Under the pieces are notes generated by a model, which worked only from the letters and a program-made list of their open reading frames with translations, made no database searches and was not told the origin of the DNA. A program made the position numbers and the translations under genes. DNA of 64,000 nucleotides. It comes from Achromobacter sp. RTa (GTDB lineage: Bacteria; Pseudomonadota; Gammaproteobacteria; Burkholderiales; Burkholderiaceae_B). How positions within the stretch are numbered: position 1 is the first letter of the stretch; each line of letters opens with the position of its first letter. The stretch covers positions 248,001 through 312,000 of the forward strand of contig NZ_JPYO01000027.1 in assembly GCF_000757485.1 (NCBI RefSeq), written 5' to 3'. Positions 34,981 to 43,878 of the stretch are shown here, one piece after another.

Positions 34981-36338
34981 ACCTCGTCGGCGAACTCGCG
35001 CGGATCTGCCTGCGCCCAGCTGCGGCCGCCGACCGCGCCCGCGCCGCGCTGCACGTGGCTGCGTGGACGGGCGCGGCGGCGCTGGGTGCGGCCACCCCGC
35101 TGGCCCAGGCGCTGCGCGCGGGCTATTCCCTCCCGGGCGATGCAGCCTCCCGCGCGGGCGACGCATGGGCCGACCTGTTGCATGACGCATCGCTGGGCTG
35201 CATGCACGAGCTCGATGACTTCCATCGCGAAGCGCTGCTGCATCCCGGGCCGGTCGTCATTCCCGCCGTCCTGTGCATCGCCCGCCGCCAGGCCTCCAGC
35301 GGCGCGGCCCTGCTCCTGGCCGTCCTGCGGGGCTACGAGGCCATGATACGGATCGGAGAGTCCGTGGGCGCCGGCCATTACGAACATTGGCACAACACCT
35401 CGTCCTGCGGCGCGGCGGGCGCCGCCGCGGCAGCCGCGAGCCTGCTGAACCTGGATCCCGCGCAAACCTCCCACGCGCTCGCGCTGGCCATCACGCAGTC
35501 CTCGGGCCTGTGGCAGATCCGCCTGGATCCCTGCGACGCCAAGCCCTGGAGCATGGCGCGCGCCTCGCAGACGGGCGTGCAGGCGGCCCTGCTGGCCCAG
35601 GCCGGCGTGCGCGGTCCGGCCCGCGCGCTGGAAGGAGAAAAAGGCTTTTACGCCGCCACGTGTCCGGATCCCCGCCCGGAGCGGATAGGCGCCGATCCGG
35701 GCGGCGCATGGAAAATCCACCAGACCACGTTCAAGCCCTGGGCGGCCTGCCGCCACGCCCATCCCGCCATCGACGCCGCGCTGGGGCTACGCGACGCCTG
35801 GCGCGCTCAGGATGGCTGGCGCGAACTGCCGGCAGGCGACATCCGTTCCATCCGCGTGGAAAGCTATGACGACGCCCTTGCATTCTGCGATCGCGCGCAG
35901 CCGGCATCCCCGCAGGAAGCCCGCTTCAGCCTGCAGCATGCCGTCGCGGTCGCCCTGTCCAAGGGCTGGCCCGAGGCCGAGGACTTCTCGGACAGTGCCA
36001 TCGCGGACCCCGGGCACGCGCGCTTGCGCGCCCTGGTCCACGCCGTGCCGGACGCAGGCTGCTCGGCGCGGTATCCCCGGCACTTCGGCGCCGCCGTGAC
36101 GGTATCGCTCAAGAATGGCCGCGAAATGCGGCAAGAGCTGCGGGATGCGCTCGGCGACCCGGAACGGGCGTTGACAGCGGAACAGGTGCTGGACATTTCA
36201 CGGCGCCTGATGATCTCGGCCGGTTGGACGCCCGCCCAGGCAAGCCGGCGCCTGGGGACGATCATGCAACTGGATTCCCTTGCTGGCCCGGGCAGCGTTG
36301 AACTCAGGCCGCTCCCGCCGTCGGCGCCGCAGGTTTGA
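34977..36338 (+). CDS. MmgE/PrpD-family protein
   Basis: A 453-residue protein of the MmgE/PrpD fold. Landmarks are GCMHELDDFHREALLHPGPV, LRGYEAMIRIGESV, HWHNTSSCGAAGAAAAAA and FKPWAACRHAHPAIDA. Known members act on tricarboxylates and related acids, including 2-methylcitrate dehydratase and cis-aconitate decarboxylase; others are epimerases. It is the last gene of the amidase island and may process a dicarboxylic or tricarboxylic intermediate. The start overlaps the hydrolase stop. Confidence 0.9.
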   Translation: MNLVGELARICLRPAAAADRARAALHVAAWTGAAALGAATPLAQALRAGYSLPGDAASRAGDAWADLLHDASLGCMHELDDFHREALLHPGPVVIPAVLCIARRQASSGAALLLAVLRGYEAMIRIGESVGAGHYEHWHNTSSCGAAGAAAAAASLLNLDPAQTSHALALAITQSSGLWQIRLDPCDAKPWSMARASQTGVQAALLAQAGVRGPARALEGEKGFYAATCPDPRPERIGADPGGAWKIHQTTFKPWAACRHAHPAIDAALGLRDAWRAQDGWRELPAGDIRSIRVESYDDALAFCDRAQPASPQEARFSLQHAVAVALSKGWPEAEDFSDSAIADPGHARLRALVHAVPDAGCSARYPRHFGAAVTVSLKNGREMRQELRDALGDPERALTAEQVLDISRRLMISAGWTPAQASRRLGTIMQLDSLAGPGSVELRPLPPSAPQV

Positions 36339-36726
36339 TCCGGCCCAAAGCGTCTTGCGCGGCGCGCAATATAAATCGCATTTTCCGGCGGTAATCGAAA
36401 TAGGCGGATAAGCGCCTTTTCCAAACTCGGTTCCCGCGTTCAGCCGCGGCCCGGATAACGCAAAAGCGGCCGCCTGCCCGCCTCTCATGCGGCGTTGGAG
36501 AAAATCCCCGCCGCCCCCTTTTTCGCGCCATTTGCCGGGAATAAACCGGCGGCTGACGCGCGCGGAACCGGCATCCGCAAGCATTCACCGCAATTGGATG
36601 AATCTCAACAAAATAAAACCAAAAGCATCTATAAATTGCTGATGATTTAATATTGTGATTAAATGTGAACAAAATGCTAAATACATTCACGTTTATTAAC
36701 ATATAGTATCATTCGGCGGAGAAGCG
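36339..36726. other. 388-bp gap, strongly AT-rich at its right end
   Basis: No gene is supported here. A minus-strand open frame of about 130 codons has no family signal and arginine-rich composition. From about 36590 to 36715 the DNA is much richer in A and T than the surroundings. It contains direct TGTGA repeats (TTGTGATTAAATGTGA, 36653-36668) and hexamers such as TATAGT near 36702. It is the probable promoter region of the lipoprotein module, with exact elements not fixed. Confidence 0.5.
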
Positions 36727-38070
36727 ATGAAGTGGGCTGCTGTTGCAGGCTTGGCTCTGGTGCTGGCGGGTTGCGCCAATCCCCAAGCGCGTAAGGATTT
36801 TTCACGGGATCTGGCGGCCGGGAACCTGCCTGCCGCCACCAGCAGCGCGGTCCTGGCCGCCGGCCCCCAGGACGCTCCGCCCACCGATCTGCCGTGGGCC
36901 CTGGAAGCGGGCGCCCTGCTGCGGCACAGCGGCCTGTCGGAGCGTTCCACCCAGATGCTGGATGGCGCCGAAGAACTGATGAAGGACGACGACACGCGCA
37001 ATATCGCCGCCAGCGCCGGCAACCATGCCTTGTCGCTCGTGGCCAATGACAACGTCCTGCCCTACGCTCCGGCCGTGTACGACACGGTCATGCTCAATAC
37101 CTACAAGGCCTTGAATTTCTGGCAACAGGGCGATTACGCCAATGCCCGCGTCGAATGGAACCGCAGCGACGATCGCCAGCGCCGCGCCGCCGAGCATTTC
37201 GAAGCGGAAATCGCCAAGCAGCGCGATGAAGTGAAAGAAGGCGAAAACGCCGACCTGGTCAATCGCAGCATGTCCAGCACGGACGAAGCCCTGCTCAAGG
37301 CCGGCGTCGACCTTTCCCAGTGGGCGCCCTACGCCGGGTACGTGAACCCGGCGGCGCTCTACCTGCACGGCCTGTATTTCCTTTTCAATGGCGAAGAACC
37401 ATCCGACCTGGATAAGGCTCGCAAGAGCCTGGAACGGGCGTACGCGCTTACCAAGAACACGCAGGTCAAGATCGATATGGCCGCGGCCCAGCGCAAGGGC
37501 GGCAAGCTCAAGCCCGCGGTCTGGGTCGTGTTCGAGAACGGCACGGCGGCGCACAAGGAACAGCTGCGGATCGACCTGCCCCTGTTCCTGGTGAGCGGCA
37601 ACGTCAAATACACCGGCATCGCCCTGCCCGTGATGCGAGACGGCGCGCCCGCCTATCCGTACCTGACCGTCGGCCGCCAGCAGACGCAGATGCTGGCCGA
37701 CATGGACACCATCATCCGCGGCGAATTCAAGACCCGTTTCAACGCGATCCTCATCAAGGAAATCGTGCGCGCCACGGCCAAGACCGTGCTGCAGAAGCAA
37801 TTGAACGATTCCAGCCCGCTGCTCGGCACGCTGGCCGCGATCGCCCAGGCCGCTTCGACGCAGGCCGACCTGCGCTCGTGGTCCACGCTGCCGCACAACT
37901 TCCAGCTGATGAGCGTGCCCTATCCCCAGTCGAACCAGCTGAAGCTGGGCGTCCCCGGCCACGAGGACATCGTGGTCGACTTGCCCCAGGAAAAAAGGCC
38001 GGTAGTCGTGTACGTGCGTGCGATCAATGCCGCCACGCCGCCTCGCGTCGACATCCTCGCTTCCAAATAA
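36727..38070 (+). CDS. COG3014-like lipoprotein, first gene of an envelope module
   Basis: A 447-residue predicted outer-membrane lipoprotein with lipobox LAGC (C16). Residues ~40-240 are helical and TPR-like (LNFWQQGDYANARVEWNRSD, KARKSLERAYALTKNTQVKI). The C-terminal half is beta-rich. It resembles the COG3014 family often found with LpoB- and CsgG-like genes. GGCGGAGAAG lies before the ATG. The biochemical role is unknown; it is probably a periplasmic scaffold of an envelope complex. Confidence 0.82.
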   Translation: MKWAAVAGLALVLAGCANPQARKDFSRDLAAGNLPAATSSAVLAAGPQDAPPTDLPWALEAGALLRHSGLSERSTQMLDGAEELMKDDDTRNIAASAGNHALSLVANDNVLPYAPAVYDTVMLNTYKALNFWQQGDYANARVEWNRSDDRQRRAAEHFEAEIAKQRDEVKEGENADLVNRSMSSTDEALLKAGVDLSQWAPYAGYVNPAALYLHGLYFLFNGEEPSDLDKARKSLERAYALTKNTQVKIDMAAAQRKGGKLKPAVWVVFENGTAAHKEQLRIDLPLFLVSGNVKYTGIALPVMRDGAPAYPYLTVGRQQTQMLADMDTIIRGEFKTRFNAILIKEIVRATAKTVLQKQLNDSSPLLGTLAAIAQAASTQADLRSWSTLPHNFQLMSVPYPQSNQLKLGVPGHEDIVVDLPQEKRPVVVYVRAINAATPPRVDILASK

Positions 38071-38088
38071 CGATCTACAAGGAAAACC

Positions 38089-38703
38089 ATGAGCCTGAAG
38101 CTTTCTCTTTCGGCCGCGCTGCTGGCGGCTACGCTGGCCGGCTGCGCCCCCACGACCCAATACGTCGACCAGAAGAACGACAAGGTCGCGGTGATGGGCC
38201 TCGACTACAAGGACTTCGAGTCGGCCGCCAACAAGATGGTCAACGACATGCTGAACTCGCCGTTGATGGTGCATCCGAAGGCCGCCCAGGGCGGACGCTT
38301 CGTGGTCGCGATGTCCAACATCACCAACGACACGGCGCAGCGCATCGACACCGACCAGCTGACCAAGAAGATCCGCGTGAGCCTGCTCAACTCGGGCCGC
38401 TTCGTCATCACGACGGCCGTGGGCCTGAACGGCCCCGAAGACGCGATGACCGCCAAGTCGCGGGCGTTGAAGGGTTCGAAGATGATGAACCAGGCCACGG
38501 TGAAGAAGGATGGCCGCGTCGTCGCGCCGGACTTCTCGCTCTCGGGCAAGATCATGCAGCGCAATAACCGCGTCGACAGCCGCATGCAGCAGGTCGACTA
38601 CTACTTCCAGCTGACGCTGACCAACCTGGACAACGGGCTGGCCTATTGGGAAGGCGAAGAGGCCATCATCAAGCGCGGCGACAACCGCACGGTGACCTGG
38701 TAA
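38089..38703 (+). CDS. LpoB-like lipoprotein (penicillin-binding-protein-activator family)
   Basis: A 204-residue lipoprotein with lipobox LAGC (C19). The fold signature of the PBP-activator LpoB family is visible: FVVAMSNITNDTAQRIDTDQ, KIRVSLLNSGRFVITT, and FSLSGKIMQRNN near 148-159. In enterobacteria LpoB spans the periplasm to stimulate PBP1B. The homologues in three-gene modules such as this have no proven partner. It begins 18 bp after the preceding lipoprotein gene and is followed by an intrinsic terminator. Confidence 0.85.
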   Translation: MSLKLSLSAALLAATLAGCAPTTQYVDQKNDKVAVMGLDYKDFESAANKMVNDMLNSPLMVHPKAAQGGRFVVAMSNITNDTAQRIDTDQLTKKIRVSLLNSGRFVITTAVGLNGPEDAMTAKSRALKGSKMMNQATVKKDGRVVAPDFSLSGKIMQRNNRVDSRMQQVDYYFQLTLTNLDNGLAYWEGEEAIIKRGDNRTVTW

Positions 38704-38719
38704 GGGCCATGGACGAATG

Positions 38720-38751
38720 GACCGCCTGCCTGCAGCAGGCGGTCTTTTTTT
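38720..38751 (+). terminator. Intrinsic terminator between the LpoB-like and CsgG-like genes
   Basis: GACCGCCTGC-ctgca-GCAGGCGGTC is a perfect ten-base stem with a five-base loop, followed by seven T residues. The next ATG (38765) is only 13 bases further, leaving no space for a promoter after the terminator. Confidence 0.85.
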
Positions 38752-38764
38752 CGAGAGCAGATTC

Positions 38765-40117
38765 ATGATGAAGAAATGGATGTTGGGCACGGTGCTGTTC
38801 TGCGCCGTCCAGGCGGCCAACGCCGAGGACGTCACGGTGCCCGCGGTCGGGTACGGCGATACCTTCGAACAGGCCGTCGAGTCGGCGTTGGGCAACGCCA
38901 TCAAGCAGGTCAACGGCGCGGCGGTCGCCACGCGCTCCGCCAGCCCCAAGGCCTATGTACAGGTGAAGCGGGATGCCGAAGGCCAGGCCTCGGCCGAACT
39001 CAACGCCAAGCGCACCGAACAGAACACGGAAGGCGGCCTGATCAAGGATACGGTCACGAACAACGAGCAGAGCCTGAACGCCAACGCCTCGTCGCAAGCC
39101 GAGATGTCCAGCAAGACGACGGTCGAGGCCGGCGTCGGCAGCACGAACGACGTGCGCGCGCAAGGCAAGGTGAAGGGCTATTCCGTCACCAAGCAGGAAT
39201 GCGGCGGCAGCAAGGGCTGCATGGTCGAACTGTCCGTCACCATCGAAAAGTTCGAATACCAGGCGAAGACGCCCAAGCTCGAGCGCGACAGCATCGCCAT
39301 CGTCACGACCGGCAAGCTGCGCCGCAGCGCGCTGTCCGCCGACATGCGGCAGTCGGTCACCGACAAGCTGGTCAAGAGCGGCCGGTTCACCGTGCTGGAC
39401 CGCAGCAACGACGACGCATTCGAGAAGGAAAACGATTTCCTGGCCAGCGACAACGTGTCCGACCAGCAGCGCGCCAGGCTCGGCCAGGCGGCCGGCGCGG
39501 ATTTCCTGCTGATCATCGACCTGACCCAGGCCAGCGTGTCCACCCGGGTCCAGGAGAACAACATCGACCTGACCGGGGAAACCACCCGCGAAGTCTCGCA
39601 GTCCACGCGCGCCTCGGTGCGCTACACGCTGGTCGAGGCCGCGACCCGCGCCGTGAAATGGTCGGACTCGGCGTCGTTCGCCTCGGGCGGCAACAAGATC
39701 AGCGCCGCCATGGAACAGTTCCAGGGCAAGATGGTCGGCGACATCATTGAAATCGTGAATCCCGCCAAGGTCGTGGCCGTGCAGAACGGCCGGGTGATCA
39801 TCAACCGCGGCATGGGCAGCGTGAAGGAAGGCCAGGTCTACGACATCTACGCCACCGGCGAAGAGTTGGTGGACCCGGACACCGGCGAGAAACTCGGCGC
39901 CACCGAAGAAAAAGTGGCTTCGATCAAGATCGGCGAGATCAAGGCCAAAGTGGCCTATGGCGCCCTGCTGAACGGCCAGCTGGAATCGGTCGCCAAGGGT
40001 TCGATCGCGCGGATGGCCGCGCCGCCCGCCGAGCCGGCCAAGAAGACGCCGCCCAAGCGCGCCGCGCCGCCCAAGTCCGACCAGAAGATCGACCCGGCCG
40101 GAGGCGTCATTCTCTGA
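38765..40117 (+). CDS. CsgG-family secreted protein
   Basis: A 450-residue protein with a signal peptide (cleavage near AANAED) and no lipobox. Residues ~180-360 carry the CsgG core (VTDKLVKSGRFTVLDRSND, LGQAAGADFLLIIDLTQAS, YTLVEAATRAVKWSDS). The segment NPAKVVAVQNGRVIINRGMG begins a C-terminal beta domain. The tail is rich in proline, lysine and alanine. CsgG of E. coli is the curli pore; family members without curli genes have unknown envelope roles. No curli subunit genes are in the window. Expression must pass the terminator upstream or come from a promoter inside the preceding gene. Confidence 0.85.
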   Translation: MMKKWMLGTVLFCAVQAANAEDVTVPAVGYGDTFEQAVESALGNAIKQVNGAAVATRSASPKAYVQVKRDAEGQASAELNAKRTEQNTEGGLIKDTVTNNEQSLNANASSQAEMSSKTTVEAGVGSTNDVRAQGKVKGYSVTKQECGGSKGCMVELSVTIEKFEYQAKTPKLERDSIAIVTTGKLRRSALSADMRQSVTDKLVKSGRFTVLDRSNDDAFEKENDFLASDNVSDQQRARLGQAAGADFLLIIDLTQASVSTRVQENNIDLTGETTREVSQSTRASVRYTLVEAATRAVKWSDSASFASGGNKISAAMEQFQGKMVGDIIEIVNPAKVVAVQNGRVIINRGMGSVKEGQVYDIYATGEELVDPDTGEKLGATEEKVASIKIGEIKAKVAYGALLNGQLESVAKGSIARMAAPPAEPAKKTPPKRAAPPKSDQKIDPAGGVIL

Positions 40118-40391
40118 CGTCCCGCCAGGCCGGCCGCCTGCGGGCACGCCTGTGCCGAGGGCGCGCCGGCCCCGATGCCTGCCCAGGTCCGGGACCGCTT
40201 CAGGACAAGGAAGCGGAAATAGGACTCTGCCTGCGCGGCCTGGGCCGTCTGGTCCACGGAATTCTTGCGTACACTTCGGGCACCTCCACTCCCGAAGCCC
40301 TCATGCATCCGAATCCGTGACAGCCTCCTTGCCCCCACGCAGTCCCTCCCCCTGCCAGGCGCTTCGCCGCTTTCCCCGCACCCGCACCCGC

Positions 40392-41327
40392 ATGTTCTCC
40401 GCAGCCCGCCTGCGCGCAACCGCACTCCGGCTGCTGCTGGCCTCGCTTGCGCTGTCCCCGCTGGCCGGCCTGGGCGGCTGCGGCCTCGTCGCGATGACGG
40501 GCAAGGCCATCGCCACCATTCCAGGCGATTTCAACGCCCTGGGCACGCACTCCGCCGCAGCCCGCGCCATGGAGCGCAACGATGTGGACGCCGCCATCGG
40601 CCTGCTGGCGGGCACCCGCTACACCGGCGATCGCCGCGAAGTCAAAGGCGGCCCCACCTGGGGGCAGATCTATTGGCGCGCGGCAACCCTGGTGGCGCAG
40701 GCGCATGAAGGGGGCCGCGCCATCGACGACGCCGTGCTGCTGTCGGCCTACCGGATCCTGGCAAGGGGCGCGGACCTGGCCGAATCGGTGCGCTACCTGG
40801 CGCTGGCGCGCCCCCTGGTCGCGCGCCAATACGGGGAAAAGAGCCCGCAGGTCCTGGAACTGGCGCTGGATGATCGCGCCATCATGCTGGAGTATTTCCG
40901 CGCGGGCGGCGTGTTGAACCTGCGCGGCACCGATCTGCGGGTGAGCCTGTCCGGCATGCTGGATGCCCCCGGCAAACGCACCAGCGTGCCGCTGGCCTAC
41001 GATCCCGCGCTGCTCGCCGCATTTCCGCTGCGCCTGTCTTCCGCGGACCGCGAACTGTTTTTCGAGCTGAACCGCCTGTCCCTGCTGCCGCGCGCGCAAT
41101 GGGATGATCCCGCCGCGCTCAAACGCATGATGGCGACCGAGGAATACCTGTGGTGGCTGGATGGCCCCCGTTCTTCCGGGCACCTGTATTGGCAGCTGAG
41201 CCGCGCGGTCAACGAAATGAGCACGGCGCCGATGATATGCGCCGCCCGCGCCGCGGGCTTCGACGTGCGGCCCGGAATCAACTACGGCGCCGAAGAGATC
41301 ACGCCGCCGGCTTGCCTGTCACGCTAG
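40392..41327 (+). CDS. Predicted lipoprotein of unknown function
   Basis: A 311-residue protein from the ATG at 40392. The signal sequence has a lipobox LGGC (C30). The remainder is helical in the middle (AARAMERNDVDAAIGLLAGT, VLLSAYRILARGADLAESV) with a mixed C terminus. I recognise no family. A longer in-frame extension is arginine/proline-rich and was not used. It follows the CsgG-like gene by 274 bp on the same strand. That gap holds no gene. Confidence 0.65.
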   Translation: MFSAARLRATALRLLLASLALSPLAGLGGCGLVAMTGKAIATIPGDFNALGTHSAAARAMERNDVDAAIGLLAGTRYTGDRREVKGGPTWGQIYWRAATLVAQAHEGGRAIDDAVLLSAYRILARGADLAESVRYLALARPLVARQYGEKSPQVLELALDDRAIMLEYFRAGGVLNLRGTDLRVSLSGMLDAPGKRTSVPLAYDPALLAAFPLRLSSADRELFFELNRLSLLPRAQWDDPAALKRMMATEEYLWWLDGPRSSGHLYWQLSRAVNEMSTAPMICAARAAGFDVRPGINYGAEEITPPACLSR

Positions 41328-41355
41328 GAAGAGTTCCGGAGGCTTGGAGCCACCC

Positions 41356-41392
41356 AAAAAAATGCCCGCCTTCCTGAGGGAAGGCGGGCATT
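41356..41392 (-). terminator. Intrinsic terminator of the nitroreductase gene
   Basis: Arms AATGCCCGCCTTCC (41361-41374) and GGAAGGCGGGCATT (41379-41392) pair perfectly around a TGAG loop. Seven A residues on the plus strand (41356-41362) give a T-run after the stem on the minus strand. It can also act weakly on the plus-strand lipoprotein transcript. Confidence 0.85.
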
Positions 41393-41409
41393 TCAGAGAC
41401 GATGGCCGA

Positions 41410-42009
41410 TCAGCCCACCACGCGGAAGCGCTCGGCGTCGTCCATGAACGGCTTTTCGCCGAAGCCGTTTTCGTTGGAGCCGAACGGCATCTGCGCGCGC
41501 AGCTTCCAGTAGGCCGGCACATTCCACTGGCTGGCCACGGCCGCGTCGATCAGCGGGTTGTAGTGCTGCAGGCTGGCGCCCACGCCGGCATTGGCCAGGG
41601 CCGTCCAGGCCGACAGCTGGGCCATGCCGCCCGCCTGTTCGGACCAGACGGGGAAGTTCTCGGCGTACAGCGCGAACTTCTCCTGCAGGCTGCGCACCAC
41701 GTCCTGGTCTTCGTAGAACAGCACGGTGCCCACGCCGGCGGCGAAGCTCTTGAGCTTGGCCTCGGTCTTCTCGAAGCCTTCGGCCGGCGCGACCTTGCGC
41801 ACTTCTTCGATGGCGATGTCCCAGAGCTTTTCGCTTTCCGCGCCGAACAGGATCACTGCGCGCGAACTTTGCGAATTGAAGGACGAGGGGCTGTGCTTGA
41901 TCGCTTCCTGGATCAGGGATGCCAGCTCCTCCTTGGAGGTCGACAGGTTGCGGCCCAGCGAATACTGCGTACGACGCTTCTTCAGAGCGTCGAGATAAGC
42001 GTTGCTCAT
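41410..42009 (-). CDS. Nitroreductase-family protein (Frm2/Hbn1-like)
   Basis: A 199-residue flavin-dependent oxidoreductase. The N terminus carries RRTQYSLGRNL and the FMN-contact region SPSSFNSQSSRAVIL. The C-terminal block is KPFMDDAERFRVVG. Members of this short group reduce nitro or lipid-derived compounds with NAD(P)H and are linked to oxidative stress. It is divergent from the CsaA gene and ends in a strong terminator. The start at 42009 begins the conserved region. Confidence 0.9.
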   Translation of the reverse strand: MSNAYLDALKKRRTQYSLGRNLSTSKEELASLIQEAIKHSPSSFNSQSSRAVILFGAESEKLWDIAIEEVRKVAPAEGFEKTEAKLKSFAAGVGTVLFYEDQDVVRSLQEKFALYAENFPVWSEQAGGMAQLSAWTALANAGVGASLQHYNPLIDAAVASQWNVPAYWKLRAQMPFGSNENGFGEKPFMDDAERFRVVG

Positions 42010-42168
42010 AACGATATAGCCTTCCGACTGGTAGATAGGGGAAAATGCACGGATGAATTCTACCGGCGGGCACTTGCGCAAAGCATATGCCCGGACCATA
42101 AAACCGCAATTTTGGACGGAACAAACCGTTCCATTCATGCGGCGAATCCTCGACATTGCGGAGCACGC

Positions 42169-42540
42169 ATGCATTTCACGCAGGACCCCGACTCTCCTCC
42201 CGCCCCGGCCATCGCCTTCGACGATTTCCTCAAAGTGGACATCCGCATCGGCACGATCCAATCGGCCGAGGCCTTTCCCGAGGCGCGCAAGCCCGCCTAC
42301 AAACTGACGATCGACTTCGGCGCGGGCGTGGGCGTCAAGAAAAGCTCCGCGCAGATCACCGCGCACTATGGGCTGCAGGACCTCCCCGGCAAGCGGGTCA
42401 TGGCGGTCGTGAATTTCCCGCCGCGCCAGATCGGGCCGGTGAAGTCGGAAGTGCTGGTGCTGGGCTTCGCGGACGCCGAAGGCGGAATCGTGCTCGGCGT
42501 GCCCGATGGCGAGGTGCCGAACGGCACGCGCCTGACCTGA
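42169..42540 (+). CDS. CsaA-like tRNA-binding-domain protein
   Basis: A 123-residue protein consisting of one EMAP/OB-fold tRNA-binding domain, as in CsaA. Landmarks are FLKVDIRIGTIQSAEAFPEA, KKSSAQITAHY, VVNFPPRQIGPVKSEVLVLG and the end block PDGEVPNGTRL. CsaA is proposed to act as a dimeric chaperone or tRNA-binding factor. The ATG at 42169 follows a GGAG element. Divergent from the nitroreductase gene across 159 bp, in which GGAAC-aaacc-GTTCC (5-5-5) is a short inverted repeat. Confidence 0.9.
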   Translation: MHFTQDPDSPPAPAIAFDDFLKVDIRIGTIQSAEAFPEARKPAYKLTIDFGAGVGVKKSSAQITAHYGLQDLPGKRVMAVVNFPPRQIGPVKSEVLVLGFADAEGGIVLGVPDGEVPNGTRLT

Positions 42541-42678
42541 CGCCGGCTGGCGCGCTCTCCGCCACTCCCCTTCCGCATTCCGGCGCGCCTTCCCGCGCGC
42601 CCACCTTCTTCTCGCCTTCCTTCCTCGCCATCAGGGCATTCCCCTATTACCCGTCCGCCGTCCAGAAACTATCGTATT

Positions 42679-42706
42679 CGAGAATTATCAAATAAGAGAA
42701 TTCTCG
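42679..42706. promoter_or_regulatory. Inverted repeat upstream of the D-amino acid dehydrogenase gene
   Basis: CGAGAATT-N12-AATTCTCG has centre-to-centre spacing of 20 bp, about two helical turns. The right arm is part of a perfect ten-base palindrome, GAGAATTCTC (42696-42705). It lies 12-39 bp before the ATG at 42718 in AT-rich DNA and is a good candidate operator for the cluster. The regulator is unknown; the XRE-cupin protein at 53861 is one candidate. Confidence 0.45.
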
Positions 42707-42717
42707 CTTCCGACAAA

Positions 42718-43854
42718 ATGACAGCAGAACCCCTATTCGATTACGCCGTGATCGGCGCGGGCATCGCCGGCGCCTCCGTGGCCTACCGCCTGAGCGCCAC
42801 GGCGTCCGTCGCCGTGTTGGAACGCGAGGCCCAGCCGGGCTATCACTCCACCGGCCGCTCCGCGGCCATGTTCATGGAGACGTATGGCACCGCGCAGATC
42901 AAGGCGCTTACGCGCGCCAGCCGCGCCTTTTACGAAAAGCCCCCCCAAGGATTCAGCGAACATCCCCTGCTCAGCCCGCGCGGGGTGCTGTACGTCGCAA
43001 CCCCTGACCAGAAGGGCCTGCTGCAGGAAGTGTTCGACGACTTCCACAGCCAATCGCCCAACGTCGCCCTGATCGACGCCACGCAGGCCGTTGCTCGCGT
43101 GCCCTGCCTGCGCGGCGACCGGATCTGCGGCGCCATCGAAGAGCCGGACGCGCGCGACATCGACGTACACGCCCTGCACCAGGGATTCCTGCGAGCCATG
43201 GCCCGGCAGGGCGCCGTTCTGAACAACAACGCCGAAGTCGTGTCGGCCGCCCGCGCTGACGACGCCTGGACGCTCACCCTGGCGGACGGACGCCGCCTGC
43301 GCGCCCGCGTGCTGGTCAACGCCGCCGGCGCCTGGGCGGACCAGGCCGCCGCCCTGTGCGGCGCGCGCCCGGTGGGGCTGCAGCCGTGCCGCCGCACCGC
43401 CTTCACCTTCTCCGGCCCGGAGGGCGTGGATTTCTCCCTGTGGCCCGCCGTCGTCGGCGTCGACGAAAGCTATTACTTCAAGCCCGACGCCGGCCAGTTG
43501 CTGGGCTCGCCCGCCAACGCCGACCCGGTCGCCGCGCACGATGTGGTGCCCGAGGAACTGGACGTCGCCACCGGCATCTACCGCATCGAAGCCGCCACCT
43601 CGCTCACCATCCGCCGCCCCAGGCACACCTGGGCCGGCCTGCGCTCGTTCGTGCGCGATGGGGATTTCGTGGTCGGCTGGGACAACGATGTGCCGGGCTT
43701 TTTCTGGCTGGCGGCGCAGGGCGGCTATGGCATCCAGACCGCCGCCGCGACCTCCGAACTCGCCGCCGCGCTGCTCCTGCGCCAGCCGGTGCCCGCCCAT
43801 CTGCATGCGCACGGCGTCGATGCCGAAGCCGTGCGTCCCGCGCGCCTGCGCTGA
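42718..43854 (+). CDS. FAD-dependent D-amino acid dehydrogenase, DauA-like
   Basis: A 378-residue DAO-fold flavoenzyme. The dinucleotide motif is VIGAGIAGAS (11-20). The block GYHSTGRSAA places a histidine at 43, corresponding to the active-site histidine of Pseudomonas D-arginine dehydrogenase. Other close matches from memory include YYFKPDAGQLLGSPANADPV, DVATGIYRIEAATSLTIRRP and GLRSFVRDGD. The enzyme oxidises D-amino acids, preferably cationic ones in the relative, to imino acids that hydrolyse to keto acids and ammonia. A RidA gene follows by 24 bp, fitting imine clearance. Broad D-amino acid specificity is more likely than strict arginine use. Confidence 0.87.
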   Translation: MTAEPLFDYAVIGAGIAGASVAYRLSATASVAVLEREAQPGYHSTGRSAAMFMETYGTAQIKALTRASRAFYEKPPQGFSEHPLLSPRGVLYVATPDQKGLLQEVFDDFHSQSPNVALIDATQAVARVPCLRGDRICGAIEEPDARDIDVHALHQGFLRAMARQGAVLNNNAEVVSAARADDAWTLTLADGRRLRARVLVNAAGAWADQAAALCGARPVGLQPCRRTAFTFSGPEGVDFSLWPAVVGVDESYYFKPDAGQLLGSPANADPVAAHDVVPEELDVATGIYRIEAATSLTIRRPRHTWAGLRSFVRDGDFVVGWDNDVPGFFWLAAQGGYGIQTAAATSELAAALLLRQPVPAHLHAHGVDAEAVRPARLR

Positions 43855-43878
43855 CCCTTTCCATCATCCGGACACGCC

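Noticed and set aside
36304-36702. Minus-strand open frame of about 130 codons in the 388-bp gap
   Set aside because: It starts in the AT-rich promoter region without a ribosome-binding site and turns into arginine-rich sequence overlapping the MmgE/PrpD end.
36802-38949. Minus-strand open frame of about 715 codons
   Set aside because: Antisense to the lipoprotein module, crosses the intrinsic terminator and has no recognisable domain.
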